NCBI GenBank assembly: GCA_000711775.1 | Contig: ARYC01000125.1 | Span: 1 to 64,000, forward strand | Length of the DNA: 64,000 nucleotides | DNA from: Oxytricha trifallax | Lineage: Eukaryota; Ciliophora; Spirotrichea; Sporadotrichida; Oxytrichidae | Direction of reading: 5' to 3' | Part shown: positions 55,491 to 64,000 of the stretch, one piece after another | Layout of the letters: each line of letters opens with the position of its first letter | Numbering within the stretch: position 1 is the stretch's first letter | Position numbers and translations under genes: made by a program | Notes under the pieces: model-generated | Seen by the model: only the letters and a program-made list of their open reading frames with translations | Told to the model about the DNA's origin: nothing | Database searches by the model: none

Positions 55491-56975
55491 TCATGGATAA
55501 AGAAGGAAAATACTCAGTAAAATTTTAATCTATTTAGAAAGGAAAATCTAATCTTAGGAATTTAATATATAAAATTCAATTTTATGTATTAAATTTTTAG
55601 GATCTATGCCTTTATTTGCTTTACTTTAAATGATATCTCTAATTTTCCTCTTTTAAATTTGAGGCTCTTTGAACGTCCTAATCGACAAGTGATTTCTCTG
55701 AGGACTTTACTTTTTCGAAATTAATTAGGAATATCTATTGAATTGCGTGTTGTGAGTCGCCAGATTATGCTCAGTTGTCAAATAGTTCTTATTTATTGGC
55801 AAGCTACTTTTTTATGAAGGATTCTTGTTACTCATTACACTAATCCTGTACTTGGATTTTTAATCCTTAATTGTGTATGAATGCTCAATTTTCTCAGGTT
55901 TGTGTAGCTTCCTCTTATCTTTAGTTTTCATTGTATAAACACTGTAGCTTGAGTCTTTCCTACCTTTTATAATCGTGATCCTCTAGGGGCCTAAGTAAGA
56001 GGACTATAGCTTATCTTTGGAATTGTTCTATTGTAATCCTGATCTTGATTTTTAGTAATTCATCAACTGTCCTTTAGATTGGTCAATGTTATTGTTGTTA
56101 AATTAAAGAGTCTAGTTATTGGCATTGAGATAGCTTATTGGTGATAGCAATTAATCTTGTGCATTATTTATTACTACATTGGGTATTTGATGCTATGTCT
56201 GCAATGTTTTCATTTCTCACTTATTCGAAAATTATGCTCTGCTTCCACCTGACTATTCATCGAATTCCTGTACTTAAATACTACTAAAAAATACGAAATT
56301 TTGTACTTTTATAGTGGAAGATCTTGACATTTGATCTTATTACTGATGATCTTACTACAAATTCCCAACTACTTTATGCTTTTAATTAGGTATTAAACTT
56401 TTTATTTTCCTTTCTTCTATAATTTTAACGTTTGAATACTTATTGAAGTTAACTGTATACTCTGGGGTGTCTACTAATTAAAAAGTTTATATATAATTAA
56501 GATAAACTATCAATATATTTTGACTCATAAATGGAGTTACTTGACTATTCTTTTTGTGATATTTTAGCTTTGTTTTCATAGCTACAGTTTGTAATTGATT
56601 CTAGTTTCCAAAAAATGTGTTTTTCATAAGAAAAGCATTATAAATTTATAAAACAAAAGGCTTTTCATAGCGCTTGTTTTTGGACTATCAACTTTTTAGT
56701 TTGGACTACTGGCAAGCCCAGGTGTTTAAATTTCATAATCACTTAGCAAATAAAGTATTATGATTTATTTTAATGTCTAAAAATACTCCCTTTAAATTTT
56801 TTATAAATTCACTTCCATCTTGTTCTTCATTTAAATTTGAATTTTTATAGTTAATCTGATCCCCTATATCGAAATTGCTCTCTTTACTTATCTTAAAATT
56901 GGCTGTAGGGTGTTTTTTGTAATATTTGACATAATTCCCTGAGGCTACTCTGTCTGGACTTAGATTAGTAATCAT
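55491..56975 (-). CDS. unknown Ser/Lys/Gln-rich protein
   Basis: Not recognised. ATG 56975 starts MITNLSPDRVASGNYVKYYK and is open for about 95 codons through a charged region (NFDIGDQINYKNSNLNEEQDG). After an unresolved gap (about 56280-56680, probably an IES or intron), minus-strand coding resumes. It is a basic Ser/Asn/Gln-rich sequence (RISEKQKHC-type and GPQRITIIKGRKDSSYSVYTMKTKDKRKLHKPEKIEHSY) and is open to TGA 55491-55493. No domain, signal peptide or membrane helix is visible. Low-complexity disordered protein is the best description. The order of the two parts is assumed from strand and proximity. Confidence 0.4.
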
Positions 56976-57643
56976 TTTTATAATGAGAATTACAATTATT
57001 AAGAATTAAATATTAATGAAAGGGGTCAATGAAACAATTTAGAAAAGAGTTTTAATAATATAATTAGATTTATAGAAAAGATTTGAATAATTTGGATGTT
57101 ATTGTTTAAATGGATCATTTATTTTAATTTGTTATATTGCTAGAATCAAATATTCTGGTTACCGCAATAAAAATAATTAGAAATGCCATTTCATTTTTAA
57201 TTTGCAATAATATTACTAAAATATAGATCAATAAATAAAAGTAACAAAATATTGGCAGTAACTTTTTTCAAACAGATCACTAAATATTAACTAAACTTCA
57301 TAATTGCTAGCACATTTTAATCACATCATTATAAAAAGATTATAGAAAAACATTAATTTCGTGAATTAAAAACTTAGTTTTAATGCCAAAGCTGAACTCG
57401 ATAAATCTTCACTTACATTTAAATAAAAGAGTTACTTAGATAGCAAACTGCTGTAAACAATTTATTTTTAAATGATAAAACAATCGCATATTAAATTATG
57501 CAGATTAATTCAATTTACTTGTTACTCTGTTAACTTATCTTAGTTTAATTTCCTCAATTCAATTATACTTGTACTATAATAGTTTATTTTTCCGCTAAAT
57601 TTACAAATACAAAAAACAGGAAGTCTATATTTCAATCTTTACT
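56976..57643. other. AT-rich divergent spacer
   Basis: 668 bp between divergent genes, strongly AT-rich; no RNA gene or repeat seen. Confidence 0.5.
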
Positions 57644-58900
57644 ATGGATCTATAAATATTGAGGCCTGCCACTAACTACGCAGAAGAAATAGTTTCGCAT
57701 TCGTCATCCCAATCCCATGCAAACTTGTTGACCATCTCAGAGTATGATTAAATTCAAAATCGCCTAGAGGATAGTTATAAAATATTAGACTTGGTGAAAG
57801 ATGCACTATCTAATCCTGATAATATGGAGCAATTGAGGTAGAAACTTGAAGATAAGCAAAATGAGCATGCTACACTTAGAGTTAAAGTTATACGCAAACA
57901 AAAACAAGCTTATATACTATAGTTAGCTATTAGTTGTAAAAAACAAAGAAGTACTTATTAAAATCCTGAATTTAATATATTACTATTTAAAAGGTACAGT
58001 AAACATATTTACTATTTAGAAGTACAGCATTTTAACATTTTAATTTATATCTCTTAAAAACAAGCTTAATCTATAACTAATCCAAATTTATCACTTCACA
58101 TCTTCAAAGTCGAATTTATTGACATTGAATAGAAAGGCTATGCAATGATAAAGCATGCTAAGTCAAAGACTTTCCAACTTATTGAAAATTAAAATTACCT
58201 CATGGATTAAATGAAATTAGCAGTAAATAAAAGAGCTTAGATTGTTGTATCTACTACTTCAATCAGCGTGATTAGGTGAGTTTAGTAAAAAATTTTAACA
58301 TTAATTATTTTTCATAGAGAAGAGAAAGAGGAAACATTTACAGTGGAGAGTTTAGAGCTAAGCCAGAGAGATGAAGAAGAGGAGGAATATCGCAGATAGC
58401 AGCAATTTCAAAAGAAACCTATTTAGAATAGGAATTATAACAACTACGATAGCGACTACGAAAATTAGATTGGATAGAACTATTTGGGAGGAGTGGACTT
58501 GAATAGCTTAACAAATTTCTAAAGTACTAAGCAGATCATTTAAACCTGTGAAGAAATGTTAAGTGAGGATGCAAACGAGGAAAGCGACAAGAAACTTTGG
58601 AACTTTAGGGAGTTGTTGACATGGCGTCTCCCAGATCATTTCTGCACAAATCTACCTAAAAGTGGTAATAACATAAGAATGGGTAATGATGGGTTTGTGT
58701 TCACAAATCAGATCAATCTTTATAAGCTTGAACTGATAACTAATAGATTGAAGGAATAAAGAGTTAGTTTTTGTGGTATCGTTAGTCATGTTAAGCAAAA
58801 CGTAAGTTATTATTGTGTGAAATGTTTGATATTATCTTATCTTGTCACTTGCTTTTATTTATACAATTTATAATATATAAAAGAACTGAAAGCATTTTGA
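57644..58900 (+). CDS. unknown coiled-coil protein with an acidic middle
   Basis: Not recognised. ATG 57644 starts MDLQILRPATNYAEEIVSHS. Residues 35-110 form a likely coiled coil (IQNRLEDSYKILDLVKDAL ... LRQKLEDKQNEHATLRVKVI). A GT-AG intron at about 58275-58318 fits the frame (ISVIREEKEETF). Then come an acidic Glu/Gln-rich part (RDEEEEEYRRQQQFQKK) and a more conserved-looking C-terminal domain (KKLWNFRELLTWRLPDHFCTNLPKSGNNIRMGNDGFVFTNQINLYKLELITNRLKE). After SHVKQN at 58800 a splice donor (GTAAGT) occurs, so the true end may lie in another segment; otherwise the frame ends at TGA 58898-58900. Confidence 0.55.
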
Positions 58901-59025
58901 TTCATAATCTAGCCTCTATTAAATATCATAATATAATATATTTAAGGACTGCAAATAATACATAACAAATATGTAAACCTTCGAGTATTTAAAGATATAT
59001 TAGAATCTCTTAACTAAGTTTAGCT

Positions 59026-60602
59026 TTTTATCTTATACGAGAGTGCTTCAGGGTACGCCCTTTTCGAAAAGGAAGATTTCGACGAATTAGGAGGTCAACT
59101 CAAGGCCATCCAAAAATCAATTTCCAGTTTAGAGAGATTCTCTAAGATGGTTAAATTGGCTGCTTTCCAACCATTCCAAACTGCTGAGGAAGCTCTTGAA
59201 AACATTCAAGCTATTGCTTAAAACAAAGTAGCAGAGACTCTCAAGAATTTCTTGATCACAAACCTCCCAGCCACTAAATCCTCAAAGAAGCAAAAGTTCT
59301 TACTAGGTATTGCTGAGCCAATGATGGGACAACAGTAAGCATTTTAACTAATAAGGTTGAACAAATCATTAATCGGTTTATTATAGAGTATTCGCTGAAA
59401 CTGGAATTACTGCATCTTACAACGAATCAATTGAAGAGCTACTCAGAGGTATTAGAACTCACCTCCCAAAGATCTTGAAGAAGGTCAGTGAGGAAGATAC
59501 CAAGAAAGCTCAACTCGGTCTTGCCCATTAATACTCAAGATTCATGTGCGCTGCTGATGTCAACAGACAAGACAAGCCAATCATCCAAGCTATTGCATTG
59601 ATCGAAACTATGGATAAAAATATTAATACATTCTGTATGAGACTTAAGGAATGGTTCTCATGGCATTTCCCTGAGCTTAGCAAGATTGTTAGCGACAATC
59701 TTATTTTCTCTAAGTTAGTGCATTTCATTGAAAAAAGAGAGAATATTAATGAAGATATGAAGGACGGTCTTGCTGCTATCGTTTTAGATGAAGACAAAGC
59801 TCAAGAAATTATTGAGGCCGCTAAAATCTCAATGGGACAAGAGATGTCAGAGACTGATGTTCTCCAAGTTAAGAGCTTCTCAGAGAGAGTTGTTGAATAA
59901 ATTGAATTCAGAGAGAGACTCCAAGAGTATCTTAGAACTAGAATGAATGCAGTTGCACCAAACTTGACTGCTCTTATTGGAGAAATTGTTGGATCAAAAC
60001 TTATCTCTCACTCAGGTGGTCTTACCAACTTGGCTAAGTATCCAGCTTCTACCATCCAAATTTTGGGTGCTGAAAAGGCTTTGTTCAGAGCCTTGAAGAC
60101 TAAGGGAAAGACTCCAAAGTATGGTCTTATTTTCAACTCATCCTTCATTGGAAGAGCTGGCCAAAAGAACAAGGGTAGAATTTCCAGATATCTTGCCAAT
60201 AAATGCGCTATTGCTGCAAGAATCGACTCCTTCACTGAAGGTACTCATTAAACCAATCTTTTCGGAGAGAAACTTAAGAGTCAAATGGAAGAGAGACTCC
60301 AATTCCTCGCTTCAGGTGCTAAGCCAAAGAAGAACACTGATGCCATGAAGGAAGTCATTGATGAGCTCAAGAAAGAGGGTCTCTTCTACGACGGTTCAGC
60401 TGCTGGCAAATCAAACGGAACAAAGAAAGACAAAAAGAAGAAAGTTGACTCCGATGTAGAGATGGAATCAGAGGACGAGAAAGAGAAGAAGAAAAGTAAG
60501 AAAGATAAAAAGAAGAAGGACAAGAAGAGAAAGACCAGAGACAGCAGTGACGAAGAGTCAGAGGAGGTAGAGAAGCCAAAAAAGAAGAAGCAAAAGCTCT
60601 GA
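59026..60602 (+). CDS. NOP56: nucleolar protein NOP56, box C/D snoRNP core
   Basis: Core protein of box C/D snoRNPs, which guide 2'-O-methylation of rRNA. The reading starts at [24 protein letters not shown]; the start codon was not found and probably lies upstream of an intron ending at about 59025. The NOP5 N-terminal domain, the coiled-coil region and the Nop domain ([44 protein letters not shown] and [21 protein letters not shown]) are complete. One intron (59335-59386) is in frame. The tail after residue 430 is Lys/Glu-rich ([15 protein letters not shown]), typical of Nop56/58. The stop is TGA 60600-60602. The N-terminal block and the [10 protein letters not shown] motif favour NOP56 over NOP58. 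Confidence 0.93.
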
Positions 60603-60923
60603 AAAGTCAGATGATCCGCAAATAGTAATTAGAATGTACTAAGTGTGTTTGATGCAATATATGACTATTACGACCTAATTTAATTAAGAATTGCATTTCA
60701 TTATATCTCATTCTTTTATATCTAAAGCTTAAATCACTAAAAAATTATACATACTATATCTTTCACTTTAAAGTTACATATCTTTATACTTATAATTCAA
60801 AGACTTCATTCTAATTTAATTGTTACTTTAAAAATCTAATCAATTAATCAAACCAACTAATCATTCGTTAAACTATACATTAATTACTCTTCATTTTGTA
60901 CTTATTCTCTCTTTTCTACTTGC
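60603..60923. other. convergent AT-rich spacer
   Basis: 321 bp between the convergent stops of NOP56 and the next gene. No terminator-like structure or gene seen. Confidence 0.5.
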
Positions 60924-61970
60924 TCATTACCTATTTTGGAATGCATTTCTCATAGCTTGTGCTCTTAAATTTTCATCAACCTGCAAACATTTCAAGCAGA
61001 TATTAGTCCTTTTTACTGTTCTAGTTCCCTGACCTGCGAAACCTGGAACATCCTTCAATGCTGTAACTTCACCATTCAAGTAAACTTCTTTATCTTTTTT
61101 ATCATTCAACAAGAACGAAGGCTTCGATATCGTGTCAGAATAACCACCTGCACCTCCAGCACCACTTTGAGCACCACCCTGCATAGCTCCCTTCTTTTCA
61201 TAGGTTGTTTTATAATAAGCTTTGCAGTAGTACAGCATTTAAGTCCAACTCTCACTTTTTTTAAAGACATTAAGGACGTCTCTGTACTGTGCATTATAGG
61301 CATTACTTGGATGAATGTAAGTTCCGTATTTCAAGCAGTAATCTTTGAATCTTCTGATGTCATGATCTTAAATTTGGAAAGCTTTCTTGACTTTATCGTT
61401 TTTCATTTCTAGTGAAGCTTTTGAAGTTCCATCTTAAACTACACAATAGACTTGCAAAGTAAGGAAAGGCTCCTTGATAAAACATCCATTTCTGCATACT
61501 GATTCATTTTGAGTCTCAGTCTTGCACACATCACACTTATACTGAATTTTGATGAAGTTTATTTCAGAGATGAACCCACAAACCTGTAAAAAATAATAAA
61601 TTCTAATAAGTCAATTTCTTACTTTGATGATATGTCTAACAATAGAATCTGAAGGGATAGTTTTAATAAGTTAAATCTATGTGCTAGCCTAAAAATCGTT
61701 AATTTGTTCTTTGATCTATCCAACCACAATCAAATTCTTGGGCGAGTATTGCAACTGCACATAGATGTCGATAGTATTTGATACTTTTCTTAAGCCATTC
61801 TTTATCAAAATCACCATATCTTTGTGAATCAAGTCTTTTAAGTTAATGCGGTTAGAATGCTTCACAAATATGCAAACTCTGCTTTTGTCATCGATGCTTT
61901 CTAAATCGATTTGGGAGGTACTTTGGTTATGATTTTCATTGTTTTTAAGAGCTGATTACTTATCTACCTA
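60924..61970 (-). CDS. OB-fold/zinc-ribbon nucleic-acid-binding protein, possibly CTC1-like
   Basis: The frame is open from about 61970, where an intron acceptor precedes VDKQSALKNNENHNQSTSQI, to TGA 60924-60926. The first part, KSRVCIFVKHSNRINLKDLI and LRKVSNTIDIYVQLQYSPKNLIVVGQI, looks like an OB fold. A 39-nt intron (61584-61622) is followed by CGFISEINFIKIQYKCDVCKTETQNESVCRNGC, a zinc ribbon. Then FLTLQVYCVVQDGTSKASLEM recalls the VxDGTxxA strand of RPA70/CTC1-type OB folds. The tail is Gly-rich (MQGGAQSGAGGAGG). A telomere or replication single-strand-binding role is plausible for a ciliate with thousands of telomeres, but the family call is weak. The start codon and upstream exons are missing. 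Confidence 0.45.
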
Positions 61971-62222
61971 TATGAATTAATTAGTTTAATAAAAGCAAGT
62001 TAAAAGAATATATGGAGTTGAAATATATTGAAAGGACTAGAAAATTTAATGAAAAATGATTGAAAACATAAATAATGATAAATAATGATAGGGGAGGAGT
62101 TTTTAATCACTGAACATGTAAAGTTAATATTAAAATGATGACCCTCTAAATAATTATGATCATAATAAATTGAGATATTTGTGATGAGAAATAGAAGCAT
62201 AAGAAAATAACTTATTTTGAGC

Positions 62223-64000
62223 TCAATAGTCATCTTCATCATCGTCATCACCAAATAGTTTGCTGAATTTGGCTTGAGGATTAACCGTGGCTTTAGCTGG
62301 TGCTGCATTATATTAAGCCTGCACTTTAGCTTGCCCTCCAATTGAAGGCAATGGCTTACTATTAGATTGTCTGAAATTGAAATCATTGTCATCGTCATCG
62401 TCATCTCCACCATACATGTTCTGCAATTTGGTAGCAGCTGGTTGTTGTTTTTGATAAACTGGAGGAGGCATGACATCTTGCTTTTGAGTGAATCCTGGCA
62501 AGGGAGGTGGCAATTTCTATGAACTCGTAGTCATTTGAGGTGGAGCCATATATGCATTGGTGATTGGTTTTGACTTAGCCTTACCATCATCACTGTCGTC
62601 GTCATCGCTTGACTCATTGTCATCATCTGATGAGTTATCAAACTTGCTCTTCTTTTTCTTTTTCTTGTCCTTCTTCTTTGCTGGTTAGATGTTGCTTGAA
62701 ATAGTTGGAGGAGGTTGATAAGTCTATTGATAATCATTGGATGGAATGTTTGTCTCTTGGTAGTTATTGTAAGCGTTGTTGTTTGCACCATAACTATCAT
62801 AAGTTTAAGCTGGAGCTTGATATTGATATAATTACTATTATTTAATGCTGTACGGAAATTAATACAAAGGCCTAAGCCAGCTAGATAGATAAATCATATA
62901 GTTCATGCTTTGATTTTTGGGCATCTACTCAATCTTACTCAAAGAGCCAGGAGCTTGATATGTTTACTGTTGAACTGGTGGTGGTTAAATGAATGAAGTC
63001 TGTTTGCTTTCATCTTCATCTGAATCACCAAAGAATGCAACAGTTTTCGCGGGAGGTTTCTTCTAGACTGTTGGCTTCATAAATTGATCTTAGTGATTGA
63101 AAACCCCAGCAGATGGCTTGTTATCAAATTGAGAGTTATCCTAATTGACAAAAGATCTATCTGCACCAACAAATGATTGTTTGGATGACTCTTTTCTCTC
63201 TAATTCCTCACGTCTTTCTCTTTCTCTAGTTTCAAAAGCTTCTTCTTCCTCATATCTTCTGCGTTCAATCTCTTCCTATTGCTTTTTCTTCTTTTATTCA
63301 AGCATTTACTCTCTAGTTTAACCACCTAAAAGTGCTCCTAAGTTCAAGTTCTTAGCGATATCCTTAACTGATGTGCCTCCAGTTGACACATTTGTATTTC
63401 TCAATTCTTCATTCTAAGCGGATTAGGATTGGCTTAAACTTTGTCTGGAGATTTCTTCTGGTTGAGTATAAGTTGATGGATTAGTTATCGGAGGAATACT
63501 ACTGTTATATTCACTTTGTCTTGGTTGAGAAGTCTGATTGTATTCACTCTATCTCGCGCTTGGTGGTTGAATGTTATCGACTTTATTGTAGTCACTCTGT
63601 ATGGGTTAAGGTTCAATCTTATTGTAATCGCTTTACCTAGGCTGAGTATTCATTGCATCATAGTTATTGGTGTTATTATATTAGTTTTCATAGTTAGTTT
63701 GATTATAGTCATACCCATTATTTCCAGTGCCATATTGATTATACTGCTAATCATAATTGTTGGTGTTGTTGGCATAGTTATTGTACTAATCTGCATTAGG
63801 GTTTTAGTTATCATAACCACCATAACCGTAGTTTTAATTCTAATAGTCATAGTTTTGATTGTAATCAGCGTTGTTGTAATCGTAGCCTTGATTGTTGTAT
63901 TAATCATAGCCATATTATTAATTGTTGTTGTAGTCGTAGTTATTGTACTGTTGCTGTTCATTCCATTGATCGTTTAATGTACCGTCTTGATTGTATTGGC
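62223..64000 (-). CDS. Gln/Asn/Tyr-rich low-complexity protein, 5' end outside window
   Basis: Open on the minus strand from the right window edge to TGA 62223-62225, over 540 codons with TAA/TAG as Gln. The first 150 visible residues are prion-like (YDYNNNQQYGYDQYNNQGY and similar). Four RQSEYN/SDYNK-type repeats follow, then a short conserved-looking block VKDIAKNLNLGALLGG and a charged helix (EEIERRRYEEEEAFETRERE). Next come VAFFGDSDEDE, a Lys-rich then Asp-rich stretch, and Pro-rich PPPLPGFTQKQD. It ends with LF-acidic motifs (MYGGDDDDDDNDF and KLFGDDDDEDDY). Such acidic LF ends occur in endosomal or cytoskeletal adaptors, but no family is assigned. A 138-bp IES (62812-62949) lies inside. 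Confidence 0.6.
62812..62949. other. IES, 138 bp, 11-bp pointer GGAGCTTGATA (plus strand)
   Basis: GGAGCTTGATA at 62812 and 62950. The insert is an in-frame multiple of three without TGA but has foreign composition (PKNQSMNYMIYLSSWLRPLY). Removal gives QQTYQAPAQTYDSYG. Confidence 0.75.

Noticed and set aside
63516..63977. Plus-strand Ile/Val-rich frame that looks like a multi-helix membrane protein
   Set aside because: Antisense of the Asn/Tyr/Gln-rich minus-strand gene; AAT/TAT codons read backwards give Ile/Val.
1..64000. tRNA or rRNA genes
   Set aside because: I looked for cloverleaf-type and rRNA-like stretches by eye and saw none I could support.

Overview
The window reads as germline (micronuclear) DNA of a spirotrichous ciliate close to Oxytricha/Sterkiella. 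Five lines of evidence agree. (1) Every convincing gene uses TAA and TAG as glutamine and TGA as the only stop. (2) Base composition is very AT-rich, with GT-AG introns mostly 30-220 nt long. (3) A complete 4.1-kb TBE-type transposon ends in C4A4C4A4C telomere-like repeats and carries the three expected genes. (4) Reading frames of conserved genes are broken by AT-rich inserts that each lie between two copies of a short direct repeat; deleting the insert plus one repeat copy restores the frame. These are internal eliminated sequences (IESs) with pointers, removed when the somatic genome is built. (5) In NUP54, DAP3, the cNMP-binding protein and the cathepsin B gene, the summed coding length after removal is an exact multiple of three.

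Layout. 1-2.2 kb: two gene pieces of unknown function. 2.4-2.8 kb: a G-run/C-run MITE. 3.0-8.1 kb: a LINE (endonuclease plus reverse transcriptase) followed by a second ORF with a Ulp1-like fold. 8.8-12.2 kb: a decayed TBE with two opposed copies of the zinc-finger/kinase gene, inside a 143-bp direct repeat. 12.3-14.6 and 14.65-15.95 kb: two related elements with long terminal inverted repeats that carry short tandem iterons and encode an SF3-helicase Rep-like ATPase. 16.8-18.5 kb: an RGG-rich Gag-like gene. 18.56-22.67 kb: the full TBE. 22.7-28.3 kb: two paralogous cathepsin B genes, each split into two germline segments at the same pointer, with a decayed kinase between them. 28.4-30.2 kb: a RING-H2 ubiquitin ligase. 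30.2-31.4 kb: a 1.1-kb fold-back element. 31.6-50 kb: a dense gene cluster (membrane protein, NUP54, DAP3/mS29, a two-domain cNMP-binding protein, an unknown gene, WASHC2/FAM21, a conserved unknown, CRYZL1-like, NAC-alpha, a Gln-rich membrane protein). 50-57 kb: a TMEM43-like piece with odd UGA codons, an RBR ubiquitin ligase split by a 623-bp palindrome, and an unknown gene. 57.6-64 kb: an unknown gene, NOP56, an OB-fold/zinc-ribbon protein, and a Gln/Asn/Tyr-rich protein that runs off the window.

The host genes are unrelated housekeeping genes (mitoribosome, nuclear pore, snoRNP, ribosome-associated chaperone, ubiquitin ligases, endosomal actin control) and form no operon. What ties the window together is the genome defence/rearrangement layer: at least 18 short IESs, three MITE copies, two fold-back palindromes, TBEs, a LINE and the Rep-like elements would all have to be removed to give the somatic chromosomes. 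The most promising undescribed system is the pair of iteron-bearing, long-TIR elements that encode an SF3-helicase protein. Second is the LINE with an added Ulp1-like ORF. Third is a palindromic element in a ubiquitin-ligase exon whose 8-bp target duplication can serve directly as the excision pointer.
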